Shown piece by piece: positions 1 through 11,194 of a DNA stretch of 64,000 nt. The notes below the pieces were generated by a model that was not told the DNA's origin, made no database searches, and saw nothing but the letters and a program-made list of their open reading frames with translations. The stretch is from Bettongia penicillata ogilbyi (Eukaryota > Chordata > Mammalia > Diprotodontia > Potoroidae), in NCBI GenBank assembly GCA_023548195.1, contig JAJHZJ010000014.1, positions 14,050,718-14,114,717 on the forward strand, written 5' to 3'. Each line of letters opens with the position of its first letter. Position 1 is the stretch's first letter. The position numbers and the translations under genes were made by a program.

Positions 1-59
1 TGCTTCTGTATGAATAAAGAGTTCTATAGTAAACAACAACAGCAAAAAAAAAAAAGAAT

Positions 60-350
60 TGCAGTTAATTACCACATAAAAGAGTGTTTCAAATAATGAA
101 TAATAATAGAAATGCTTATCAAATAACCTTGATCCTGCAATTTAGCAAAAAAGACAAAAAAATGGCAATAGTGTGTTTTGGAGGGGTTGTGGGAAATTAG
201 GTACACTGATACAGTTTTGATGGAGTTATGAATTAGTAAAACCATTCTGGAAAACAGATAAAGAGACTAAAATATCCATAACTTTTGACCCACAGATTGC
301 ATTGTTAGGCTTATACTCTAAAGAAAAAAGTCCTTATATACACCTGTTTT
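60..350 (+). mobile_element. L1 ORF2 C-terminal remnant
   Basis: The plus strand reads like the end of L1 ORF2: words such as 'accattctgg' followed by 'tttgacccacagattgcatt' match the conserved 'cattctgg...ctttgacccagcaat' block coding the C-terminal region of marsupial L1 ORF2. No open frame survives. It is a 5'-truncated or fragmented dead copy. Confidence 0.6.
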
Positions 351-1124
351 ATGGGATAGTTCTTTGGGAGGGGAAAGAGAAGGGACACTAGGGAAAACTA
401 TTATTGAGGTCAGATTCAGGAGGGTGGTTCTAGTGTGAAAATATTCACTTGGACTTTCTCTGTAGCCATTGGGAGCTTTTATTTACATAAAAAAGCAACA
501 CGGGCCTTGTTAGCAAGAAGCTATTGAAAAGGCATTTATTGGGGTGATGCACCCAAGTGGATCTGCTTCCATGTGGGAGAAACAGAAGAAAGATCCTGTT
601 CTCCTAAGGGAGCAGAGAGGCCACTGCTTCTACGAGGCAAAAGTGGTTAGCCAAGTTAAAGGCATGATTTAAACACAATTTTATGGAATGGGGTAAAGGG
701 GACAAGAGTATGGGAGGATAAGACACAGATAAGTAAAGAGAATAAGAAAGTGGACGGGAAGAGTTTTTCTGGAATTGGGGAGGTGTTTTGTGAAAGCCCA
801 CAGTTAAGTCCACAATAGGGGTCTTCAACACATAGTCTTCTTTGGTCACTTTTCTGGCTGGTCCCATCCTACAGTTTATCTCCTGCCTCACATCCTGCAT
901 CTTGCTTGCTTGATCTGCCTGCAGCACTCTTTTCTACCTCATCACTATCATGGTATAAAAAACAAAAGACCCAATAAAAACATTAAAATATACTTATAAT
1001 ATGATAAAAAGAAACTTCTTCCCTCTCATTTCTGTTTGATAAGAGAAAGTAGTATTGCTAATGGAACATATATGTATTTATATAGGAGGAACATATATAA
1101 TATCAGATAGAAGACAGGATGTAG
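351..1124. other. Unassigned AT-rich sequence
   Basis: No repeat or gene is recognised with confidence. A 107-codon minus-strand open stretch (604-927) has no family motif and is not treated as a gene. Confidence 0.4.
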
Positions 1125-1275
1125 ATTTGGAAGGGACTTTAAACCCTTTTCTTTTATACATGAGGAAGTGGAAACCTAGAGAGGTTAAATGACTTATCCA
1201 AAGTTAGACAATGAATTAGTAACAGAGCTGAGATCCTGATCCATGTCCTCTGATGCCAAATCTTAGAGTTCTCCA
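1125..1275 (-). mobile_element. MIR-type SINE fragment
   Basis: The plus strand shows the reverse complement of the MIR/CORE core: 'acatgaggaagtggaaac', 'gaggttaaatgacttatcc', then a degenerate 'cagagctgagatcctgatcc'. This is the usual order of a reversed MIR. Confidence 0.7.
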
Positions 1276-1689
1276 CAGCTGCCTCTGAAGTAATGATGCT
1301 GTGTTTTTCTTTGGGAGCACACCCAGAACTTCTCAAATTGCATAAATCTACCTCGCTGCATGTTTTTTTTTATCCTTGCAACCATGGAAGAAGAGTGTGA
1401 GAAATGCTGAAAATGACCTATCAGTTACTAGCACATTCTTAGATAGTTTATTTTATCTTTATGTAGCCTTTCTCCAGCACCACATATTTGCCAAGTTAAC
1501 TAGTTAACCATAAGAAGAAGGTTTAAGACAAATTCAGTTAGTCCCACTGAGAATGGACAGGATAGCACAAGGATCATATGAAGATTTCTTATCTTCTCCA
1601 TGCTGACATTACCTAAATATTTTGTTTTATAAGCTTTGATTGTATCTGGCTATTCTAATTTTCTTCTGTTTCCTTTCTATTTTTGGTGT
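1276..1689. other. Unassigned sequence
   Basis: Nothing recognised apart from short T-runs. Confidence 0.4.
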
Positions 1690-2215
1690 CAATTGTTTTT
1701 ATTTTTAAATGTATAATATTTTATTTTCCCCCAATTACATGTTAAAACATTTTTTTTAAAATTGGTTTTTATTTTAGTTTTGAGGTACAAATTCTTATCC
1801 CTTCCTCAATCACAACATTCCCTCTTTCTTGAGATGGTAAGCAATCAGACATAGATTACATACATGTATGCAATCATGTAGAATATTTCCATATTAGTCA
1901 TTTTGTACAAGAAGACTCAAATATAAAAAAGAAAGAAAATGGAAAATAGCATACTTCAGTCTATATTCAGATAACATCAGTTATTTCTGTGGAGGTCAAT
2001 AGTACCTCTCATCATTAATCCTTTGGAATGAGATCATTGTATTGCTGAGAATAGCTTAGTCATTCATAGTTCTTCATCTTACAATATTGCTATTCTCTTG
2101 GTTTTGCTCACTTCACTTTGCATGGGTTTATGTCTTTCCAGGATTTTCTGACATCATCCTGCTTTTCATTTCTTATTGAAGAACAACATTCCATCACAAT
2201 TCATTAAGGAGATTC
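1690..2215 (-). mobile_element. L1 3' end (ORF2 tail and 3' UTR), antisense
   Basis: A T-rich start (reversed 3' end) leads into 'gattacatacatgtatgcaa' and then reversed ORF2-tail words: 'ttttgctcacttcacttt', 'catgggtttatgtctttcca', 'aacaacattccatcacaa'. These are the reverse complement of the 'aatggaatatt...gaagtgagcagaac' block of L1 ORF2. Typical 5'-truncated L1. Confidence 0.7.
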
Positions 2216-2277
2216 TCTGTCAACATAAAAAGCCAAGGAACTGCTATTGTCTATAAAAGCTGGAAGAAGTTTCTGTG

Positions 2278-2920
2278 AACTTAGGGTGTTAGGCAACAGC
2301 AAGGATCCTGACATACACAGGAGGGCCAACTGTACAGATTTTTAGACCTGCTTTTCTAAAAGGAAAGCAACTTTTGGGGGAGTCAACATTCTTCTTTAAT
2401 TACATTCATACACCAACAGAGAAAAAGCAAGTGGAGGAAAAAAAAACCACAGACAAGGCTTCCAACTGTCTGACCATAAGCAATACATACATCACAGATC
2501 AACAGACAGATTCAACTGTCTGACCATTACATACATACATAGTTACCAGAAAGAGAAGTGCCAGCATCTTGGTTTTCAAAGTCAGGGGGCTCTTTAGAGG
2601 CTGCCCAAAGTCTTGTCTGGCCAAACAAACACTTTTATTGAGTAAGCCCCCAAAACAAAACCTTTTCAGAGCCAGAGGACATCATGACCTTTGAGAACCA
2701 ATGCCTCATAAGAAATTAACAAAAAGTGTGGGCCTTCCTACAAAACAAATGTCCCCTAATCAAGTTTCCCTTAATAGGCAGTCCCATTAAGGGGTGAGGA
2801 AGATCATTAATATAATTAACATTGTAGCCTCTTATCATGAAGTATTGATTTTCTTCTGGCTCACTAATATTCAGGTAAATTTTGATCATGTGGAACTGAG
2901 GGGAAAGTTAGGAAGTGGTA
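2278..2920. repeat. Unnamed repeat E, copy 1
   Basis: This block is homologous, in order and on the same strand, to 7032-8281. Shared words include 'cagcaagga', 'tttctaaaaggaaag', 'taagcaatacatacatcaca', 'agttaccaga', 'tctggccaaacaaac' and 'gagtaagcccc'. No coding frame is visible. It could be ERV internal non-coding sequence, an old LTR or another non-coding transposon. In copy 2 it directly abuts an LTR; here a SINE follows. Confidence 0.65.
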
Positions 2921-2932
2921 TTTAATGTAGAG

Positions 2933-3114
2933 GGGGCAGCTAGATGGTGCAGTGGATGGGCTTGGAAGACCTGAGTTCAAATCTTGCCTCAGATATTTAC
3001 TAACTGTAGGATCCTGAGCAAATTACTTAATCCTGTTTATCTCAGTTTCCTCATCTACAAAATGAGCTGGAGAGAGAAATGGCAAATCACTCCATTATCT
3101 TTGCCAAGAAAACC
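2933..3114 (+). mobile_element. tRNA-derived CORE-SINE, left part (split by LTR)
   Basis: It begins with the marsupial SINE head 'gggggcagctagatggtgca' and has a box B-like 'gagttcaaatc', then 'tcagtttcctcatctacaaa' and 'tttgccaagaaaacc'. It stops exactly at the LTR inserted at 3115; the missing tail resumes at 3630. Confidence 0.85.
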
Positions 3115-3629
3115 TGTAATCATAGTTTAAATGGGAAGATCTTGCCCATTTATTAATAGGTCCATGTGACCTACCTGGGTCACATGGAAATCTGAGTCAC
3201 ATGGAGCCTGTGGTGGGAGGAGTTTGCTGAACAGGTGGAACAGGAAGGGTGGAACAGGAAGTGGAGGAGCTAGAGCGGAGCTGAGAGGAAATTTGGTCCT
3301 GAGAGCTGTAAGAGCTAGGAACAATGCAGACAAGCCGGCTGCTGGCTAGCATGAGTAAAAGAGCTTGTTTGTGATTTTGTTTAAGGGAATCTGCTTGCAA
3401 CTTGTTTAATGAATCTGATTTGTGGGAAGCCTAACAGGGGAAGACTTGGAGTTGGTGTTGTCCTCTGCATTGCTATTATGTATAGATTTTTGATACTATT
3501 GGATTTGGCTATCTGGTGTCTGAATAAATATTTTGGTTTTGTTTTCCATGTGGAGAGTGTCACAATTCAGAATTGCGCCAGGATATTCATGGCTGCCTTA
3601 GGCACTGTGAATATCACATTGGCACTACA
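3115..3629 (+). mobile_element. Solo LTR of an endogenous retrovirus-type element, 515 bp
   Basis: Starts TGTAATC and ends CACTACA, the TG...CA form of LTR ends. It is flanked by a perfect 5-bp target duplication AAACC (3110-3114 and 3630-3634), and the interrupted SINE reads through once the LTR is removed. A polyadenylation signal AATAAA lies at 3533-3538, preceded by 'ctggtgtctg', a signature shared with the copies near 8.6 kb and 56.6 kb. A 5-bp duplication is typical of several ERV groups. No internal sequence remains, so it probably arose by LTR-LTR recombination. Confidence 0.85.
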
Positions 3630-3685
3630 AAACCCCAAATGGGATCATGAAGAAGAGTTGGACATGACTGAAAAACGACTCAGTG
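3630..3685 (+). mobile_element. CORE-SINE, right part (tail)
   Basis: Continues the SINE broken at 3114: 'aaaccccaaatgggatcatg', then 'gttggacatgactgaaaaac', the usual 3' tail after 'gccaagaaaacc'. The first five bases duplicate 3110-3114. Confidence 0.8.
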
Positions 3686-3784
3686 TAGGCCTGTGACAAA
3701 ATAGTGAAATAGATAAATCTTGTCATTTACTCTAGGCACCATTTCATTATCTTTTGCCCTGCTGATGTGCTCTTTGTCTTATTC

Positions 3785-3998
3785 CTACAAGAGACAATGT
3801 AGTGAAGTAGAAAATGCACTGATAGACTTGGACTTTAATCTTTTTCCTTTCTGGTCCCCATTAGCTATATGATCAGGCAAATTAATCTCTCTGAACCTCA
3901 GTTTTCTCAAATATAACATATAATACCTGACTGGTTGTTGAGAGGATGTAATGAGATAATGTCAAGTACTTTGCAAACTTTATGGCAGGCACGTACAC
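3785..3998 (+). mobile_element. MIR-type SINE
   Basis: Plus-strand words: 'tagctatatgatcaggcaaa', 'ctctgaacctcagttttctc', 'ttgttgagaggatgtaatga', 'agtactttgcaaac', the normal order of a MIR/Ther-type element. Confidence 0.7.
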
Positions 3999-4043
3999 AC
4001 ACACACATACACACACACACACACACACTATTATTATTATTGT
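3994..4043. repeat. (CA)n microsatellite followed by (TAT)n
   Basis: An interrupted AC repeat is followed by a short TTA/TAT run, at the 3' end of the adjacent SINE. This is a common microsatellite birth site. Confidence 0.9.
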
Positions 4044-4119
4044 TTTTACCACCTTCAGGCTGTACCAGGTCCTCCAGACCTACCCTTCCTGGAAGAGATC
4101 TATGGGTTGAATTTCTTTG

Positions 4120-4262
4120 TTTATCCAACTCCCTATTCATAGAATTCAAGAGCTGCAAGAGACCTTAGAGGTCACCTAGTCCAAGTAATTTTACAGCTGA
4201 GGAAACTGAGTCTCAGAGAAGATTAGTGACTTATTCAAGATGTCACAAGTATTGTACTATGT
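4120..4262 (-). mobile_element. MIR-like SINE fragment
   Basis: 'agagaccttagaggtcacct', 'agtccaagtaattttacagc', 'gaggaaactgag' and 'agtgacttattcaagatgtc' match the reversed MIR core. Confidence 0.65.
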
Positions 4263-5104
4263 TTCATGAGCATTTTGTGTTGTCTATGCCATTCTACTGG
4301 GTTCTGTTCTTAGCTGCGTTTTAACAACTCATTCAAACTAATGTGTTTGTGATGGATGGAACTGAGGTCACTTGAGGAACCAGCCTTCACTAGTAATTCC
4401 TGAAGTATTTTAGGAAAACACCTGGATCTGAGTTGTTGTGGATGAAACAGGTACAATGTGAGATTCATATACATTAGTAAGAGAATGACTCAATGTTTCT
4501 CTTGTCAAGGCTTGTCTGTTTTATATTGAAAGAGATGATTGATGAATTAAGATTAAATCTGCCTTAATGGTTTATTTGTTTGGGGGTATAGGTCTGCTTT
4601 AGAGTTCTTAAAATGCATATAGATACTTCAATAAATGGGCAAAGTAGTGGGTTTCACTGATATGCATATGAAGAACTGGAGAATTTTAGGGCAGTAACAG
4701 TGGAAACAGGGACATTAGAACTGTTCTAAGATTATGGTATGAATGCAATTGACCTAATTATAGTCAGAAGATGAGAATTTGATTACTGGAATACTCTACT
4801 GCCACCAGCTGCTATGAAAAATAAGAAGGAATAGATAAATATTCTCTGCTCTCTATTATCTGGTGAGGAATAGTTGTAGTAAAGAGAATATTGTGATTTG
4901 ATGATATGAAGAAAGAAAGTCAGATGACACTTGTCTACATTGTCAGCTGTCACTGAGAGGTAAAGAAAGAGGAGAATCTTTCAAAAGAGCAGAGTTGGAG
5001 AAGAATTTGCCAACTTTAGTATAAATGTCAATTCCTCTTCCTAATGATGATAATAATAACATTACTTCAGCTATTGCTGAAAATAATGGAAATGACGATT
5101 GCTG
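4263..5104. other. Unassigned sequence
   Basis: No gene or repeat recognised. Base composition is ordinary AT-rich non-coding DNA. Confidence 0.4.
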
Positions 5105-5560
5105 ATGGGGAACCCCTTCCTTCCTTTCTAGTCTTCTTACACTTTATTCCCTCCCCTTTTCTGTTTATTGACTGACTCTCTGATTCCCTGACTCTTCTCC
5201 ATGTACTCAATAATTTAGTGGCAATGACCTTGCTTTTCTTTGCTTATGGCTCTTCTTCATCTGACTCTGTGCCTTTTCACTGGCTGTTCCCCATGCCTAG
5301 AATGCTCTTCTCATCTTTACCTCCTGGCTCCCCTTAGAACTCATATTCTTCCTAGCCTACTGCTAATACTTTCCCTTAAAAATTACATTCCATCTATTCC
5401 GCATTTATGTTAGTTGTCTGCATGATTTCTCTCCCATCACATGTGAGCTCCCTAGGTGCAGGGACCATGTTTTTACCTTTATATGTGTCCTCAGCACTTA
5501 GCACGGTGTCTGGCACTTCATAAATGCTTGCTGATTGATTGACTCAGTTCCATTGACCTG
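5105..5560 (+). mobile_element. LINE-2 3' end
   Basis: Plus-strand words match the 3' end of L2/CR1 elements: 'ctggctgttccccatgccta', 'gaatgctcttctc', 'gtgagctccctaggtgcagg', 'gcacttagcacggtgtctgg' and the terminal 'ataaatgcttgctgattgat' with a TGATTGAT tail. 5'-truncated. Confidence 0.8.
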
Positions 5561-6529
5561 GGGAACTGCTTGGAAGCAGAACATGAGAGAAGAAGCCCAG
5601 TGGATTGACTAGTTTGGCTGTGATTTATGCCCAGTGTTAGTCAAGCACAGCATGAATCAGCTCTACTTAGCCATGGGAGAATCTGTTCAACAACAAAGCT
5701 ACGCTCATCAAGGACATTTTATGAATTTCCTGAGACAGAAAGAGGGTACTGAAATCTCTAGTTACATTATTCTGAGTAACCCTGATCACACGTATTCTAT
5801 ACGTGGGTGCTCTGTGACCTTGGGACTTTAGGTATGTATCACTTTTCCCACACACATGTGAAGAATACATGATTTAGGGGGAGAGATAACTGAAGGTTAT
5901 TGGTGATATGTAACTATTATGTGTTTGATTTGTATTTTCAGGAAATATTTGGTTGAAATTGATTTGGGGATGAACAAATACAACTATATTCTTGATGGCA
6001 CTAGTCACATGCAAGGGTTATCCTAAGATCCTGAGAATTAGAGCAGTTAAAAAAAAATCCCCGATCCCAGATTCTCTTGATATTATTTTAAGTTAAATTG
6101 ATCTGTATAAAAATGCTGGAGGAAGAAAGGAACATTGTGATTTTTCTTTGTTTTTGGAATTGCCCCACCTTGGATTCCTACATCTTTTCTAAGGATCAGT
6201 TACCCTGGTGAGTAAATAGGGCTTAATATATTCCATTCCTTGGAGTTATTCGCACTTTACAAAGGGACAACCTAAAAGAATATATCTTTAATAGTGGACT
6301 TCTAATCAATGATGGTAGGCTCCAGGGGGAGATACTTTTGGTCAGGTGAACTTTCCTGATGCTACTCAAGCTAGGCCATACATTTAGTTCCCTACTACCC
6401 CCAAAATAAAGGTCAGTCTTATCAGTACGTACCCTCATTTTTGTATCTTTTCTTCCCTTTGTGACAATTCACAATGTATGTGTTACAATTTCATCCTGTT
6501 TTTTTTTCTTCTGATAGACACTGAAATTG
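5561..6529. other. Unassigned sequence
   Basis: Nothing recognised. Short open stretches near 5634-5870 and 6223-6438 lack family motifs. Confidence 0.4.
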
Positions 6530-6800
6530 CTGGATATGTTTTCCTTTAAGTCCACCTCAGATGTCAATTCCAGAACAAAATCTCTCTTGATTCTTCCAAG
6601 TTAAGAGCGTCCCTTCACACAAAACCTCATATAGTACAGTTTTGCCCTGCTCTAATGTTAATCATGTAATATACCATTCTTCAATTAGAAGATAATTTTC
6701 AAGAAGACAGGAACTGGGGTCTTTAAAATTTGCATTTCTCTTGGTACGTAATTCAGTGTTCCACACATATGAGGCACTTAATAAGTGTTGAATAAATTCA
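6530..6800 (+). mobile_element. L2-like 3' end fragment
   Basis: Decayed tail order: 'aagaagacaggaactggggt', 'ttccacacatatgaggcact' and 'taataagtgttgaataaatt', matching the L2/CR1 3' end (aggcactcaataaatg-type) at low identity. Confidence 0.5.
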
Positions 6801-7031
6801 TGAATCATTACTATAATCAGTCTAAGTATATATTGATGGATTCATGTGTATTTTATAACTATTTTATAACTCATGACCATTTTGTAACTAATAAGACAGA
6901 GCAAACTGCTGATGCATTTGACCCTATAGAAGTAACTTTAGACTTTGCTCACTACTTAAAATACCCATCACTTCAAGATTTTGTTCCAAGGTTTATTAGG
7001 TAAAAATTTCAGTTAACAACCTCCAGAAAGG

Positions 7032-7143
7032 CAGTATATATATCAGCAAGGACCACGATATACATAGGAGTACCTACTGTACAGGTCCCTAAATCTACAT
7101 TTCTAAAAGGAAAGAAACTTTTTAGAAGTCAACAATCACTTTA
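7032..7143. repeat. Unnamed repeat E, copy 2 (left part)
   Basis: Aligns with 2295-2395 of copy 1 ('atcagcaaggacc', 'tttctaaaaggaaag', 'gtcaaca'). It ends at a 9-bp word ATCACTTTA (7135-7143) that recurs at 7770-7778, bracketing an insertion. Confidence 0.6.
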
Positions 7144-7769
7144 TTTTTTTAATTTAATTTAATTTTTCATTTTTAACACAGTTTGTATCACATAAAACAA
7201 TTCCAACTTTTGGTCAGGTGATACTTCTTTTTAAAGCATTTACAATGTAGACCACAAAAGAATTTTTTTTAGAAACATTAACCAACTGAGACATAATAAT
7301 ATTTATGTATGCTAATTTCACAATCCCTTGACCTAATTGTCTCCACAGAATTACTAAGAATTCAAGGACCCTGACTTATTGTTGTTGGTCTAAAGTCCTA
7401 TGCCTAATAGCTTAATTTTAGACTTAACCTCAGATGTTCCCCTACCAACAATCTATAATTTGATAGATATGATATTAATGTTACAAACCTTTTGACTATA
7501 GGAAATTGCCACTAAGAGTAGGGACATAGAAGGAGACCAGTATCTCCCCAACTTCATGTCAATTCCAGGTAGGAGTAGATTATCAACTTGCATTCAGTCA
7601 GGCTTAAAGTCTGCCAGGTGTCAGGAAATTGAGTCAGGAGAATCCTACCTCAGCCCAGGCTGAACAGCTGCTTTCCCACCTTTCCCAAGAGATCACCTTT
7701 TTCAGTTCATACCAGCATCTCACAGGCTTACTGGCATCATGAATTGGAGGCTCAGACCGCCTTTCAACC
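7144..7769 (-). mobile_element. Unidentified 626-bp insertion in repeat E
   Basis: This block is absent from copy 1 of repeat E and is bounded by the direct repeat ATCACTTTA (7135-7143 and 7770-7778). It starts with a T-rich stretch on the plus strand, as expected for the reversed 3' end of a retroposed sequence. The body matches no family I know and has no open frame. An alternative is a deletion in copy 1 with a chance repeat. Confidence 0.45.
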
Positions 7770-7778
7770 ATCACTTTA

Positions 7779-8281
7779 ATCAAGCACATATATCATTCAC
7801 TTAGTTCAGGGGAAAAAGTCAACACCCTGAACTTCAGAGAAATACAAACAGAGACATGAAGATCAACCAACAGATAGGGCTTCCAGATATTTGACCATAA
7901 GCAATACATACATCACAGCTTAACAGACAGATCCAACTACCTGACTGTACATACATAGTTACCAGAGAGAGAAGCACCAGCATCTGGCTTTTCAAAGTGG
8001 GGAGGGGGGCTCCTTAGCAGCTGCTCAGAGTCTTATCTGGCCAAACAAACAATTCCAATGAGTAAGCCCCAAAGTAAAAAACCTTACCTCAGAGTATATT
8101 CCACTTTTCAGAGTCAGAGGGCATCACAACCCTTGAGAACCAGTGCCTCATTAGGAATCAAGAGAAGGTGTGGGTCTCCCCTAAGCAAGCTTCCCTTAAG
8201 GGGCAGACCCATCAATGGGTGGGCAAGATCTTTAACTTTCAATAGCGTTACATTGGGCCCCATTTAGCATCATGAATAGAA
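7779..8281. repeat. Unnamed repeat E, copy 2 (right part)
   Basis: Aligns with 2400-2860 of copy 1: 'taagcaatacatacatcaca', 'agttaccagagagagaagca', 'cttatctggccaaacaaaca', 'gagaaccagtgcctcattag'. It runs directly into the LTR at about 8282, so E may be the 3' internal part of the same ERV. Confidence 0.6.
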
Positions 8282-8716
8282 TGACAGGGTATAAAATATT
8301 TGGAGGCAGAAGAAGAGGAAGCAGATATCTCAGGATGGGAGGAGCTTACAAAAGGGGTGGAGCAGAAAGAGTGGAACAGAACTGGGAGGAAGTGAGTGAG
8401 AGTGGTTGGGACAGAGGAGAGAGGACACAGGCTAGCAGGCAAAGCAGGCACAGCAAGGCTAATAAGTGTTTGCTTGTGAGAAGGCCCTAGCAAGGGTGGG
8501 TGGAAATACCTTTGTCCCCAGCAGTGCTAATGTGTATTGACTTCTTGGCTACTATGAGAGATTCGACTTTCTGGTGTTGGGATTTGGCTTTCTGGTGTCT
8601 GAATAAATGATTTTCTTCTGTCTCCTATAAGAAAAGTCTTTTATACTTTGCTATTCAGAACTATGCCAGCATATTCATAGCTATCCTCATGATGTGAATA
8701 TTGCCTGGGAGGTACA
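8282..8716 (+). mobile_element. ERV-type LTR, second copy
   Basis: Homologous to 3115-3629 and 56478-56926 over most of its length: 'ggagtggaacagaactggg'-type U3 words, 'gggatttggctttctggtgt', AATAAA at 8602-8607, 'tatgccagcatattcatagc', ending '...gggaggtaca'. The first 60-80 bases diverge from the other copies, so the left boundary (TGACAGG) is tentative and no target duplication is seen. Confidence 0.65.
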
Positions 8717-9300
8717 ATATGGCATAATGGAAAGATAAATGGTTTTGGAGTCAGAAAACTTAGCCTTGAGTTCCAGCTCTCAGTTCCCAACCATGTAGCT
8801 CTGGGCTAGTGGAAAGACTATGTGACAGAGTTTGAAGAGACACAATGGAAAAGAGCATTAGGTTGAAATCTCAACTGTATTATTTGTTACCTATATGATC
8901 TTGGGAAAGTCATTGAACCCTGTAATCTCATTTTCTTCATTTTGCGTAGATGACCACTAAGTACCTTTGTACCTGTAAATCTATGGATCTGAGTCACTTA
9001 AGCCTCAGTTTCCTCCCATATCAAATGAGGACAATAATATTTACAATAATAAACTCATAGGGTTTTGTCATGAAAGTCATCTGTAAAACTTAACATGTTC
9101 TATGTTATTTTCCTAAGTTTTATGCTAGTGGGTAGAACTAGAAATTAGCAGTCTTGTATTCTAGTTTTCCTTCTGCTATGAATTATGTAAGCTTGGGTCT
9201 TTCATCCATCACCTCTCTGGATCTTAACTTCTTCATCAGTAGAATAAGTGAGTTGGAGTAGATATTTAAGGTACTTTCTAGGACTAAATTCTGTTATCCT
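8717..9300 (+). mobile_element. Broken MIR-type SINE fragments
   Basis: Successive plus-strand pieces: 'gttttggagtcagaaaactt' (8741), 'tatatgatcttgggaaagtc' (8892), 'agcctcagtttcctcccata' (9000), 'catctgtaaaacttaac', then another decayed copy from about 9140 ('tcttaacttcttcatcagta'). At least two nested or tandem copies. Confidence 0.55.
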
Positions 9301-10689
9301 AGACTTTAATTTTAAGTACCTTTATAAGTATAACTAACCCTTTCAATCTGGTGGTTTCCATTAAAAAAGTAACTCTAAATTAGTTCTTGGTTTAGTTTTT
9401 CATCAAGAAAATATAATAGAGCAGAGAGAAAGATGTATCCTAGCATGGTTGAACTCCTATAAAGTAGGCTAGCCATTCTCCATCATGCCAGTTCTACTAT
9501 AAGAAGTGTAAACTCTCCATTTGGGAAGTATAAACAAAGTTTCATGCCAAGAATGGGCCCAATATGAATTGTGTACACCAACAAAATGGATGTATTTATT
9601 ATCTCCCCTTCCACCTTCATTCCTTCAAATTCCTCTCCCTGTCTTTTCTCAAGTCATTTTTTTCTTCTCTCGCTTTTTTGTTTTCAAGTCCTTCTTATCC
9701 TATAAAAAGGCAGAGCTCAATTCTCAGCTCCTTCATGAAAACGTCCCAGACCACAAAAAGCTTACAGCAATGTTTTCCTCAGTCTGAGTTTTTCAGCACT
9801 CATCTATCTTGTCTATATAATTCATTCTCATTATGCTTTATGCATGTGTGTGTGTCTGCATGTGTCTCTGTGTGTGAGAGGGTTCCTCAGTGTGACTTCA
9901 AGAAAAGCTGAAGTTCTGTAGAATCTAAGAAACAGAGAAATTGAGAGGTGGAATAGTAAAGGGGAAGTCTTCATGTGTAAAATAGATATTTCCCATCCTA
10001 GAAAAAATGGGAGATGTGAATACCTTTAATTGAAAGAATTATTAATTCTTAATGATTAAAGAAATTTAGCAAGACAACAAATGTCCCTCTTGGCCATAGC
10101 CTGCATTCTCACCTTTGTCACCAGAAGCTCATTTATATAAGATTGCCCAAGGAGCGCCAGAGGGGAAAAAAGACTGAACAAAAAGTAATCAACCTAAGTT
10201 CACAAGAAGTGGTTTATAAGGTAAGGGATTTTTGGGCCAGTAAGAATTTGAAAAGAAAATTTGAAAACAACTAAAGGTTGTTTCACTAGCTGAAAGAGTT
10301 CAATAACACTCCTGTTGAAGTTTGGGGTGGTGAGACCCCAAAATAGCAACATATAGGTCCTGCCTTGAATCAATTTGATCCAAGCTTTCTTTTAGGCAAA
10401 AGCCAAGGTTTCTTAAAACACCAGTCAAGGTGGGAGTGATTCTAAAAATCCACAATATTGACCAGACTGAGTTTGAACCAGGGCTTAGACTCTTAAGGAA
10501 TCTGAGCACTTTAATGGAGGCAAGATGGATCTTTTATACTGAAGACTGTGGGAAGAGAGAAGAGGTCTTAGAAGGAATTAAGAAGTGAGGGCCTAGGGTA
10601 GGGTCAGATGTAGACAATGAAAGGGCAGTTAATTGACTGGGAAGGTCTGGTTCCTCCTGGAAAACACTAGGGACCTGCAGTAGTTAAAT
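9301..10689. other. Unassigned sequence
   Basis: Contains a TG/TC-rich run near 9843-9880 and no recognised element. Open stretches at 9521-9911 and 10300-10509 lack homology signals. Confidence 0.4.
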
Positions 10690-10775
10690 AGCTTGTCTGT
10701 GGTCATGTAGCCAGAGTGTGTCAGATGCGAGACTTGAACCAAAGTCTTCCCAACTCCAGGTTCAGGCCTTTATCT
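10690..10775 (-). mobile_element. MIR-type SINE fragment
   Basis: 'aaatagcttgtctgtggtca', 'gagacttgaaccaaagtctt', 'cccaactccaggttc' is a reversed MIR head with box B complement. Confidence 0.65.
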
Positions 10776-10861
10776 TTACTCTTTACTTTACTCTTCCTCA
10801 TCTGTTGCCTTGTAGTTAAGTGGCACCTTCATGGAAATGTTGTTATCTCATCAAACAAGGA

Positions 10862-11000
10862 CCACATATATACATACACACATATACACACACACACATA
10901 TATGCACACACATAAATGTATGTGTATATGTGTGTATATAGACACACATACATTGTGTATATATAGTCTTACATATGTTATATATAATATATATGTCTGT
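10862..11000. repeat. Compound (CA)n / (TG)n / (TA)n microsatellite
   Basis: A CA/TA-rich half (10862-10915) is followed by a TG/TA-rich half (10916-10998), so the locus is self-complementary and can fold back. Confidence 0.9.
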
Positions 11001-11194
11001 GCATAATATTTTACTATCTTCGATAGCAAGCACTATGTGTATTATACATATTTGTTTTTCCATAGGATTTTTTTTACAGAATAAGGAGCAACAATTGATT
11101 GAAATCTAATGATTTCACATAAGAAATGGTCCTGCTTTGAGTTGCCCTAAAGACTTTATTCTCACAGGTAGTGATTAAGAAGATTTAGTGGCAT

